DNA from: Uliginosibacterium sp.
GTDB lineage: Bacteria; Pseudomonadota; Gammaproteobacteria; Burkholderiales; Rhodocyclaceae
Direction: 5' to 3'
Length of the DNA stretch: 64,000 bases
Assembly: GCA_016718265.1 (NCBI GenBank)
Contig: JADKDZ010000002.1
Location: forward strand, 186,001 to 250,000
Shown here: positions 1 through 8,040 of the stretch, one piece after another
Position numbering within the stretch: position 1 is the first letter of the stretch
How the letters are laid out: every line of letters starts with the position of its first letter
Notes under the pieces: model-generated
The model's input: only the letters and a program-made list of their open reading frames with translations
What the model was told of the DNA's origin: nothing
Databases searched by the model: none
Translations under genes and position numbers: made by a program

Positions 1-155
1 GCTCAATGGCGAGCAAGCACAGCTTGCACTTGGTCAGCCGCCCCGCTTCGGCGTCGCCGGCGGTGGGTTACTACGCAAAACACAATGCCCAGCAGCGCGC
101 GATCATCGAAGGCGCGTTCGGTACTCTCGGACAAGACCAGGCCCCGCGCTTCTGA
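1..155 (+). CDS. sucA: 2-oxoglutarate dehydrogenase E1 component, C-terminal end (partial)
   Basis: Only the last 50 codons are in the window; the gene begins upstream. The frame ends with RPASASPAVGYYAKHNAQQ followed by a short helix and a TGA stop at 153-155. This matches the conserved C-terminus of E1 of the 2-oxoglutarate dehydrogenase complex, the thiamine-diphosphate decarboxylase of the TCA cycle. The next genes on the same strand are the E2 (sucB) and E3 (lpd) subunits, which is the usual betaproteobacterial order and supports the call. Nothing can be said about its active site from this fragment. Confidence 0.85.
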   Translation, partial: SMASKHSLHLVSRPASASPAVGYYAKHNAQQRAIIEGAFGTLGQDQAPRF

Positions 156-191
156 GCGCGCCCTGACGGATAAAAACTGGAGAATCAGAAA

Positions 192-1448
<1,257 letters not shown>

Positions 1449-1567
1449 TCGAAGGGGGGCCGGGAGGCAGGGTCTGCGAACTGGGGTTATTACGCTGCAT
1501 TCGTCAGCGCTGATGTCCCCGCTTCCCACTTCCCATTCCCCAGTCCCCATCATTCAAAGGATATGAA

Positions 1568-2992
1568 ATGAGCCAAGAATTCGATGTCGTCGTGATTGGT
1601 GGTGGTCCTGCAGGCTATGTGTCGGCGATTCGCGCCTCACAACTGGGTTTGAAGACTGCCTGCTGCGAATACAACGCCTATGCCGATCCGAAAGGTGAGC
1701 CGCGGCTGGGGGGCACCTGCCTGAATGTGGGATGCATCCCGTCCAAGGCCTTGCTGCACTCGTCTGAGCTGTACCATCAGGCCGAGCATTCATTCATCAT
1801 GCACGGCATCAAGACCGAGGGCATCTCGATCGATGTGCCGTCCATGGTTCGGCGCAAGGACAATATCGTCAATCAGCTGACCCAGGGCATCAAAGGCCTG
1901 TTCAAGAAATACAAGGTCACGTTTGTGGCCGGGCGCGGCAGCTTCGTAGCGCAGGCAGACGGCAAATGGCAGCTCAAGATCGGTGAAGAAGTGGTGACGG
2001 CGCGGCACGTCATTATCGCCACGGGCTCACGCGCGCGGCATCTGCCCGGGGTTGTCGTCGATCAGAACCTGGTGGTGGATAACGAAGGCGCGCTCGCGAC
2101 GACTACTGTGCCCAAGCGCTTGGGCGTAATTGGCTCGGGTGTGATCGGGCTTGAGATGAGCTCGGTGTGGAAGCGCCTGGGTTCCGAAGTCACGATTCTT
2201 GAAGCCGCGCCGGATTTTCTCGCCGCGGCCGATGCCGATGTTGCCAAGGAAGCCTGGAAGATCTTCACCAAGAAGCAGGGGCTCAATATCCAGCTGGGTA
2301 TCCAGATCAAGGAAGTGAAGGTCGAAGAGAAGTCCGTCGTGGTGCAGTACGAAAATGACGACGGCGATCAGACCCTTGAGGTCGACAAGCTCATCGTGGC
2401 CGTCGGACGTATTGCCAACACCGACGGATTGAATGCTGAAGCCGTCGGCCTGGCGCTCGACGATCGTGGCCGCGTCAAGGTTGATGCGCATTGTGCAACC
2501 AACCTGCCGAACGTCTGGGCGGTGGGCGATGTGGTGCCGGGTCCGATGCTGGCGCACAAAGGGATGGAAGAAGGCGTCATGGTCGCCGAGTGCATAGCCG
2601 GCCAGGCCGGGCACGTGAATTACGACGCCATCCCCTGGGTGGTGTACACCCAGCCCGAGATCGCCTGGGTGGGCCGGACCGAGCAGCAGCTCAAGGCCGA
2701 CAACATCCCCTACAAACTCGGGCAGATCCCCTTCCTGGCCAATGGCCGTGCCTTGGGGCAGGGTGACACGACCGGCTTCGTCAAGGTGCTGGCGCATGCC
2801 GAAACCGATCAGATTCTCGGGGTGCATATCCTCGGCACCAATGCGTCCGAACTGATCGCCGAAGCGGTTGTGGCCATGGAGTTCGGCGGTGCGGCGGAAG
2901 ATCTTGCCCGCATCGCCCACGCACACCCCACCCTGTCAGAAGCCATGCACGAAGCAGCGCTGGCGGTGGACAAGCGCTCCCTGCATTTCTGA
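1568..2992 (+). CDS. lpdA: Dihydrolipoyl dehydrogenase (E3)
   Basis: A 474-residue flavoprotein that reoxidises the dihydrolipoamide of E2 with NAD+. The N-terminus carries the FAD-binding GGGPAGYVSA at 11-20 and the redox-active disulfide C51-x4-C56 in GGTCLNVGCIPSKALL. A second Rossmann segment (GVIGSGVIGLE) binds NAD. The C-terminal interface domain has the catalytic HAHPTLSE around 451-458. The length is standard. It sits third in the suc operon and is followed by an intrinsic terminator, so it probably ends the transcript and serves the 2-oxoglutarate dehydrogenase complex first of all. The 119-base spacer after sucB shows no other gene. Confidence 0.97.
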   Translation: MSQEFDVVVIGGGPAGYVSAIRASQLGLKTACCEYNAYADPKGEPRLGGTCLNVGCIPSKALLHSSELYHQAEHSFIMHGIKTEGISIDVPSMVRRKDNIVNQLTQGIKGLFKKYKVTFVAGRGSFVAQADGKWQLKIGEEVVTARHVIIATGSRARHLPGVVVDQNLVVDNEGALATTTVPKRLGVIGSGVIGLEMSSVWKRLGSEVTILEAAPDFLAAADADVAKEAWKIFTKKQGLNIQLGIQIKEVKVEEKSVVVQYENDDGDQTLEVDKLIVAVGRIANTDGLNAEAVGLALDDRGRVKVDAHCATNLPNVWAVGDVVPGPMLAHKGMEEGVMVAECIAGQAGHVNYDAIPWVVYTQPEIAWVGRTEQQLKADNIPYKLGQIPFLANGRALGQGDTTGFVKVLAHAETDQILGVHILGTNASELIAEAVVAMEFGGAAEDLARIAHAHPTLSEAMHEAALAVDKRSLHF

Positions 2993-3020
2993 GCCGCAAC
3001 GCACAGACGATTCCAGGACC

Positions 3021-3057
3021 TGCCCTTCCTCTTCACCGGGGAAGGGCATGGATTTTT
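3021..3057 (+). terminator. Intrinsic terminator after the sucAB-lpd operon
   Basis: A perfect 9-bp stem (TGCCCTTCC at 3021-3029 with GGAAGGGCA at 3040-3048) encloses a 10-base loop. A T5 run follows at 3053-3057. It begins 29 bases after the lpd stop and 24 bases before zapE, so it probably ends the 2-oxoglutarate dehydrogenase transcript and leaves zapE with its own promoter or read-through. Confidence 0.7.
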
Positions 3058-3080
3058 GTGCAGCATGAGTTGTTAGCAGC

Positions 3081-4196
3081 ATGACGGCCCACTCGATACT
3101 CCAGGTTCCCGAATTCGGCGTGCGCGAGGCCTACGCCGCGGCGTTATCTGCGCGTGGCTACCAGGCCGATGCCGCGCAGCGCGCCGCCGTGGAGCGCCTG
3201 CAACGTTTGTACACCGAGCTTCTGAGCTTCAAGGCACGTCGCCGCACGCGGCTGCGCAAGCTGCTGATCCACCCCGATCTGCCGCGCAGTGTCTACCTCT
3301 GGGGCGGTGTCGGGCGGGGCAAGAGTTTCATCATGGACGCCTTCTTCGACGCGCTGCCCTATCGGCGCAAGCGTCGCGTTCACTTTCACGCCTTCATGCA
3401 GGACATTCACGCCCAGATGCGCCTGCATCGCAGCGAGTCCGATCCCCTGGCCCACGTCGCCGACAAGCTTGCCATCCAGGTGCGCCTGCTGTGTTTCGAT
3501 GAGTTCCATGTGTCGGACATTGCCGATGCAATGATGCTCGGCCGCCTGCTGCAAGCGCTGTTCGAGCGTGGCGTCGTGTTCGTGATGACCTCGAACTACC
3601 CGCCTGACGGCTTGTATCCGAATGGCCTGCAACGGCAGAACTTCCTGCCAAGCATCGAGCTGATCAAGCGCCAGTTCGATGTCATGGAGGTGGACGACGG
3701 CACCGATTACCGCATGCGCTCGCTGGAACGTATGCAGCTCTACATCGTTCCTGCCGGTGAGGCCGCGGACGCGAGCTTGCGCGAGCATTTTCAGACCATC
3801 GCGGCCTGCCCCGGCGAGGCGGGCACAATCCACATTCTGGAGCGGCCGATCAAGGCCATCAGCATGGCGCCCGGCGTGATCTGGTTTGACTTTGTCGAAC
3901 TCTGCGGCGGCGCCCGATCGCAGAACGATTACCTTGAAATTGCCCGCGAGCACCATACCGTGCTGCTCTCCAACGTGCCCCAGATGGCGCGCGAGCAGGC
4001 CAATGAAGCGCGGCGCTTCACCTGGCTGATCGACGTGCTGTATGACTTCCGCGTCAAGCTCATCCTCAGCGCCCAGGTCGGCGCCCACATGCTTTACCGC
4101 GAAGGGCCGAATGCGCAGGAATTCCCGCGCACCGTCTCCCGCCTGATCGAGATGCGCACCCGCGAATACCTCGCCGAACCGCACCGCCCGCAATAA
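3081..4196 (+). CDS. zapE: Cell division ATPase ZapE (AFG1 family)
   Basis: A 371-residue AAA-type ATPase of the AFG1/ZapE family. In E. coli ZapE acts at the Z-ring during late division and under stress. Walker A is GGVGRGKS at 75-82, Walker B is LLCFDEF near 136-142, and the family segment DIADAMMLGRLL follows. The SNYPPDGLYPNGLQR stretch is typical of the family. The N-terminus has no signal or membrane segment, so the protein is cytosolic or peripherally membrane bound. It directly follows the suc operon terminator and converges on ureG with 17 bases between the stops. Its placement behind lpd is common in betaproteobacteria. Confidence 0.92.
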   Translation: MTAHSILQVPEFGVREAYAAALSARGYQADAAQRAAVERLQRLYTELLSFKARRRTRLRKLLIHPDLPRSVYLWGGVGRGKSFIMDAFFDALPYRRKRRVHFHAFMQDIHAQMRLHRSESDPLAHVADKLAIQVRLLCFDEFHVSDIADAMMLGRLLQALFERGVVFVMTSNYPPDGLYPNGLQRQNFLPSIELIKRQFDVMEVDDGTDYRMRSLERMQLYIVPAGEAADASLREHFQTIAACPGEAGTIHILERPIKAISMAPGVIWFDFVELCGGARSQNDYLEIAREHHTVLLSNVPQMAREQANEARRFTWLIDVLYDFRVKLILSAQVGAHMLYREGPNAQEFPRTVSRLIEMRTREYLAEPHRPQ

Positions 4197-4213
4197 CGGG
4201 CAGGTGCAGCGAC

Positions 4214-4831
4214 TCAGTGCGGCGTGAGCATGCCCTGGGTTTCGATGAAGCTGATGATCTCCTCCAGCCCCTGACCCGTTTTCTGGTTGCTGAAGACGAA
4301 TGGCTTGGCGCCGCGCATCTTCTTCGAGTCGCGATCCATCACTTCAAGCGAGGCGCCCACCATCGGTGCCAGGTCGATCTTGTTGATCACCAGCAGATCA
4401 CTCTTCATGATCCCCGGCCCGCCCTTGCGCGGAATCTTGTCGCCGGCGGAAACGTCAATGACATACAGCGTCAGATCTGAAAGCTCGGGCGAAAACGTCG
4501 CCGCGAGATTGTCGCCACCACTCTCCACAAAAATGATCTCCAGCCCGGGGAAGCGGCGGTTGAGCTGGTCGATGGCTTCGAGGTTGATCGACGCATCTTC
4601 ACGGATCGCCGTGTGCGGGCAGCCGCCCGTTTCCACGCCAAGAATGCGCTCGGCCGGCAGCGCCTCGTTGCGCACCAGAAACTGCGCATCCTCGGCGGTG
4701 TAGATGTCATTGGTCACCACCGCGATGTTGTACTTGTCGCGCAGCGCGCGGCACAGGGCGAGTGTCAGGGCCGTCTTGCCGGAGCCGACCGGGCCGCCGA
4801 TGCCGACGCGGAGGGGTTGGGATTGGGTCAT
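4214..4831 (-). CDS. ureG: Urease accessory GTPase UreG
   Basis: A 205-residue SIMIBI-class GTPase that delivers nickel to urease with UreD, UreF and UreE. The P-loop is GGPVGSGKTAL near the N-terminus. The nickel-binding CPH motif appears in VETGGCPHTAIRED, and the guanine-specificity NKID is near the C-terminal third. I chose the ATG at 4831 because the protein then starts MTQSQPLRVGIGGP like its relatives. An in-frame ATG at 4879 would add 16 residues with no family match. It is the last gene of the urea cluster and is separated from ureF by an unrelated gene and two REP-like repeats. Confidence 0.95.
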   Translation of the reverse strand: MTQSQPLRVGIGGPVGSGKTALTLALCRALRDKYNIAVVTNDIYTAEDAQFLVRNEALPAERILGVETGGCPHTAIREDASINLEAIDQLNRRFPGLEIIFVESGGDNLAATFSPELSDLTLYVIDVSAGDKIPRKGGPGIMKSDLLVINKIDLAPMVGASLEVMDRDSKKMRGAKPFVFSNQKTGQGLEEIISFIETQGMLTPH

Positions 4832-4936
4832 GGGACTTCCTTTGATTTCATGAATAGCGGTGCCGCGCAAGGACACCAAATGACGTCAACAAACAAGATG
4901 GTTCCTGCACTGCGGAAAGCGAGGCGGGCGGATTTT

Positions 4937-4968
4937 GTAGGGCGGGTTAGGCGAAGCCGTAACCCGCC
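4937..4968 (+). repeat. REP-like palindrome (GTAG head), copy 1
   Basis: A 32-bp imperfect palindrome starting with GTAG. Its arms are GGCGGGTTA and TAACCCGCC around a GGCGAAGCC centre. It lies upstream of ureG in non-coding DNA and forms an inverted pair with the copy at 5038-5067. GTAG-headed REP elements are substrates of RAYT (REP-associated tyrosine) transposases in other proteobacteria; no RAYT gene is present in the window. Confidence 0.75.
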
Positions 4969-5037
4969 AAAGCCTTGGTTCATCAATTCGCATCAAAACT
5001 GAGACGAGCAGTACATGAATCCAGTCGACAGTCCGCG

Positions 5038-5067
5038 CGGGTTACGCCTGCGGCTAACCCGGCCTAC
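5038..5067 (-). repeat. REP-like palindrome (GTAG head), copy 2
   Basis: The inverted partner of copy 1, read on the minus strand from its GTAG at 5064-5067. Its arms (CGGGTTA and TAACCCG) match copy 1 apart from the loop. The TAG of its head provides the stop codon of the membrane-protein gene at 5064-5651, so that gene's 3' end was set by this repeat. Confidence 0.7.
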
Positions 5068-5651
5068 CGGGCTGAATACGTTAGGCCGGAAGACGCTCCT
5101 GCTTGAACGAAGTGTTCGCTACTTAGCCCGCAGGCAAGTACTAGGATTGACGCGACGGAAACAAGAACTTGTGCGAAAACCAACCAAGCCTCGACTTGCG
5201 CAAGCTTAGAAAGTAATCGGCCTCCGGCTGCGAGATCTCCCTCCAGAAGTTTGCGATTAGTACGGCGCACCATCAATCGAGCAGGCCAGAGCGTGGCACA
5301 TTCTAGTTCCTTCAAGAACTTGTCGATATCAGTACTTCGAGGAGCGGGCTGTTCTTTAACTCTCTTTCCAGCCTCCGCGCTAGAGGAAACCACTGCGGCG
5401 GAGTAGCGCTGCAATAGATTAAGAATTACAACCAAAGAGAATAATAACGAGAGCGTGCTAAGCGTACCTGGAGCCAGAAATTTCGAGGCTGAATCAAGGT
5501 TAGCGAGGAGCGCGCCTAGAATTCCGGCATAGCCGACTAATACCCAGCCCGAGAACTTGGAAAGCCCTGCGCTCATACACTCGGCCATTGCTGTCAAAAC
5601 TTGACCTATGTATGCACTATCGCTTTCTGAGAGAGATGGTTTTTTATCCAT
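5064..5651 (-). CDS. Hypothetical membrane protein between ureF and ureG
   Basis: A 195-residue protein I do not recognise. Two hydrophobic segments near residues 36-50 and 62-80 (WVLVGYAGILGALLA and TLSTLSLLFSLVVILNLLQ), and a third near 156-175 (WLVFAQVLVSVASILVLACG), suggest three membrane spans. A charged cytosolic or periplasmic stretch lies between the second and third. No urease, nickel or urea-channel motif is visible. Codon use and base composition are AT-richer than in the flanking ure genes, and the stop codon comes from a REP-like repeat. Both points suggest a later insertion into the urease cluster. A cargo gene, a transporter accessory or a non-functional passenger are all possible. 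Confidence refers to it being a real gene. Confidence 0.6.
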   Translation of the reverse strand: MDKKPSLSESDSAYIGQVLTAMAECMSAGLSKFSGWVLVGYAGILGALLANLDSASKFLAPGTLSTLSLLFSLVVILNLLQRYSAAVVSSSAEAGKRVKEQPAPRSTDIDKFLKELECATLWPARLMVRRTNRKLLEGDLAAGGRLLSKLAQVEAWLVFAQVLVSVASILVLACGLSSEHFVQAGASSGLTYSAR

Positions 5652-5864
5652 GTGTGACTAACGAATACGGTTTACTCGCCGCATGGCGATGCTGGGCCAG
5701 GATATGATTGTCATCGGGACGGATAGCCATTTATTGAACAAAACTGCCGGACGCGATGGAGCAGGAGGATTGTAATCCAGACCATCCGACGCAATGCGTT
5801 TCGCCTCGATTGCGCTCTACGGATGTTGCTCCAGCCCCACGTCCTCATTCCTCAGTCCTTATTC

Positions 5865-6545
5865 TCACGACCTGAACAGCCGCGTGTACTGCGTCTCATG
5901 CTGGCAACTCGCCAATGTCATGCCTGGCGTGAAGTTCTCCCAGTCTTCGGACTCCGCACGGCGTAGCGCATCACTGGCAAGCGCGGGCAAGGCGGGCGAG
6001 AGGGCGGCGAGCAGGCGTTGGCCGGCGGTCTGGCCGAGCGGCACGAGTTTGACGGCGGCCATCACCTGATTCTCCAGCCAGGCCCAGAGGTAGGCGCTGG
6101 CGGCGGCGTGTTCGTCGATCTGCCAGTGCGCTGCGGCGGCGGCCCAGGGTGTGGGATAGGCGATTTCGCGCAGGCTGAGCAGCGTTGTTTTGCTGGCCTC
6201 GGGCGTGTCCGGCAGATCGCGCAGGAGGCGGGCGAGCGAGTAGCCCATCTGTAAGGTTTCGGCGCGCAGTTCGCTGGTTTCGCGGGTGGCGATGAATTCG
6301 GCATTGAGGCGGGTGACTTCTGCGGTGTCGGCCGCTTTCCAGGCGCGCAGCAGGCCGATCAAGGCCGGGGCTTCGCAGCGCGCCAGGGCGAAGTGCAGGG
6401 CGTCGCGAATCCAGTTCTGCGCGGCTGCTTCATCCGTCACCTTGCCGGATTCAACCGCCCATTCCAGCCCCTGCGAGTAGGAGAAGGCGCCGACCGGCAG
6501 GGCCGGGCTGGCCAGATGCAGCAGGCGAATGAGTTGCAGATTCAC
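5865..6545 (-). CDS. ureF: Urease accessory protein UreF
   Basis: A 226-residue all-helical accessory protein that acts with UreD and UreG to load nickel and CO2 into apo-urease. The N-terminus LLHLASPALPVGAFSYSQGLEWAVE is the UreF signature region. The C-terminal half, including LVPLGQTAGQRLL, is also typical. Its length is normal. It lies on the same strand as the rest of the cluster, downstream of ureE, but a 268-base spacer with a REP-like repeat separates them, and an unrelated gene lies between it and ureG. It may therefore be transcribed less tightly with ureC than usual. Confidence 0.94.
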   Translation of the reverse strand: MNLQLIRLLHLASPALPVGAFSYSQGLEWAVESGKVTDEAAAQNWIRDALHFALARCEAPALIGLLRAWKAADTAEVTRLNAEFIATRETSELRAETLQMGYSLARLLRDLPDTPEASKTTLLSLREIAYPTPWAAAAAHWQIDEHAAASAYLWAWLENQVMAAVKLVPLGQTAGQRLLAALSPALPALASDALRRAESEDWENFTPGMTLASCQHETQYTRLFRS

Positions 6546-6671
6546 CGTGAAGTACCTGCTTGAAGAGCCGCTTGCAGTATGGCTGTGCGGGCAGCCGTTC
6601 TAGAGAAACAGGTAAGGCGGCTGTTTGTGGCAAGGATGCCTGAAGATGCCCGCTGGGGGCGGCTCTTCGGG

Positions 6672-6703
6672 GTAGGTCGGATAAGCCGAAGGCGCCATCC
6701 GAC
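6672..6703 (+). repeat. REP-like palindrome, divergent member
   Basis: A GTAGG-headed palindrome with arms GTCGGAT and ATCCGAC around GCCGAAGGC, in the ureE-ureF spacer. It shares the GTAG head and overall fold with the other copies but has a different stem, so it is a separate subfamily. The rest of the 268-base spacer (6546-6813) holds no gene I can support. Confidence 0.6.
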
Positions 6704-6813
6704 GCATGGGTGGTCGTGTCGAATGGTCGGAAGGCGCTGCGCTTTCCCGACTCTACGGAATCGATCCACGTGCGATATAACACGAGGCTCCCGCCAGAGC
6801 GGGAACGACGGCT

Positions 6814-7302
6814 TCATGCATGGCTGCCGCCCATTACGTGGATCTTGGCTTCGGTGGCGCCGCGCTCGGCGTGATGGTGGCCGTGGGCGTAGGCGCCGGC
6901 TTCGGGTTCGAAGGCGGCGTCGATGTGGCTGAGCTGGGTGCCGAGGCCTTCGAGCATGTGTTCGAGCACGTGGTCTTGCTGGATGCGCAGGGCGCCATCG
7001 AGCACCTGTACCGCGACGTGGCGGTTGCCCAGGTGGTAGGCGGCGCGGGTGAGTTCAACGGGGTTGGCGCAGCGCGCTTCGACCAGGGCTTCGGGTGCGG
7101 CGACGACTTCGACGATGCGGCCATCCTTGGCGGCGAGCTTGTCACCGCCACGCAGGATGGTGCCGCGCGGCAGGAAGAGGCCGACTTCTTCACCCGATGC
7201 AATGCGGGTACGCAGGCGGCTCTTGGTGCGGGCGTCGAAGTCGAGCACGAGCTGTTCGGTGGCCGGCGCATCGCCGGTGTAGAGGGATTCGATGAGGAGC
7301 AT
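6814..7302 (-). CDS. ureE: Urease accessory nickel metallochaperone UreE
   Basis: A 162-residue nickel chaperone that brings Ni2+ to the UreDFG-urease complex. The N-terminal domain has the peptide-binding pattern KSRLRTRIASGEEVGLFLPRG. The metal-binding domain contains AYHLGNRHVAVQV with the conserved dimer-interface histidine, and DHVLEHMLEGLG. The C-terminus carries a short histidine-rich tail (HGHHH). It is in the usual order behind ureC, but a broken vapBC module of about 0.7 kb has been placed between them. Confidence 0.94.
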   Translation of the reverse strand: MLLIESLYTGDAPATEQLVLDFDARTKSRLRTRIASGEEVGLFLPRGTILRGGDKLAAKDGRIVEVVAAPEALVEARCANPVELTRAAYHLGNRHVAVQVLDGALRIQQDHVLEHMLEGLGTQLSHIDAAFEPEAGAYAHGHHHAERGATEAKIHVMGGSHA

Positions 7303-7337
7303 GTTTCGTGAGTCGGCAGTCGGGAGTAGAGAGTCGT

Positions 7338-7738
7338 TCAGTCGATCCAGTTTTCCAGCTTCAGGCCGGGAACACGTTCGAATTCGCGGAGATTGTTGGT
7401 GACCAGCGTGCAGTCAAGCGCCAGGGCGTGGGCGGCGATCTGCAAGTCATAACTGCCAATCGGCGTTCCTCTGCGTTCAAGTGGGCCCGCAGATCGCCCA
7501 AGTGAATTGCGGCCGCGTGATCGAACGGGAGGATGGTGATCGTCGCCAGGAACTCGTCATGCACTTGCCGGGTGCGGGGCGAGACGGACTTCGCAGCACC
7601 AAAATAGAGTTCGCCCGCCACAATCGAAGAAATGCCGATCTTTGCGAAGTCATGACGCTCAAGGAAAACTCTCGCACAACGAGGCGGCTTGTTCTTGATC
7701 AGATAAATGCAGATGTTGGTGTCAAGCAGGTAGCGCAT
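7338..7738 (-). pseudogene. vapC: VapC-family PIN-domain toxin, frameshifted
   Basis: The first 87 residues are a clear PIN-domain RNase toxin: LLDTNICIYLIK with the first acidic residue D6, and SSIVAGELYFGA with E43. The frame then breaks. Reading on in the shifted frame from about 7477 to a TGA at 7338-7340 gives GTPIGSYDLQIAAHALA and LVTNNLREFERVPGL, the missing catalytic C-terminus. Adding one G/C pair near 7477-7479 joins the two parts into a normal 133-residue VapC. As it stands the product runs on for about 38 unrelated residues and lacks the third catalytic Asp, so it should be inactive. The partner antitoxin just upstream is also broken. A sequencing error cannot be excluded. Confidence 0.85.
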
Positions 7739-7746
7739 TCTGTCGG

Positions 7747-7981
7747 CTAGAGATTGTCGAGTTCAGGGCGTTCTTGCGCTGGGGGCTGTTCGCGTTCGGG
7801 GAAGTCGCCGTCAAACGCATCCAGGGCGGCAAAAAAGCCTGCCCATGCTCTTTCGCAGCGGACGCAGCACGACGGTATCGCCGACGCGCTCGATCAGCAC
7901 CTCGTCGCCCTCGAAACGGAATTCCTTGGGTAGGCGCACGGCCTGACTGCGGCCATTGGTAAATAGCTTGGCGGTTTGCAT
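7747..7981 (-). pseudogene. vapB: VapB-family antitoxin, frameshifted
   Basis: The start at 7981 gives MQTAKLFTNGRSQAVRLPKE, the AbrB-fold DNA-binding domain typical of VapB. After about residue 45 the frame changes and stops early at 7811, giving 56 residues. In the other frame the C-terminus continues as WAGFFAALDAFDGDFPERE and ends at TAG 7747-7749. The WAGFFAALD toxin-binding segment is a known VapB feature. Removing one base near 7846 restores a 77-residue antitoxin that ends 8 bases before vapC. The DNA-binding half is intact and could still bind the operator, but the toxin-neutralising half is lost unless the indel is a sequencing error. Confidence 0.82.
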
Positions 7982-7994
7982 GATGATTCCTCAA

Positions 7995-8023
7995 GGCGGT
8001 ATATATCAATGATATATACCGCC
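7995..8023. promoter_or_regulatory. vapBC operator: perfect 13-bp inverted repeat
   Basis: GGCGGTATATATC at 7995-8007 and its exact complement GATATATACCGCC at 8011-8023 are separated by AAT. It begins 14 bases upstream of the vapB start, where VapB-VapC complexes autoregulate in other systems. The TATATA cores may also contain the -10 element. The site is unmutated although both genes it should control carry indels. Confidence 0.8.
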
Positions 8024-8040
8024 TCTGGCGAACGCAAGGC

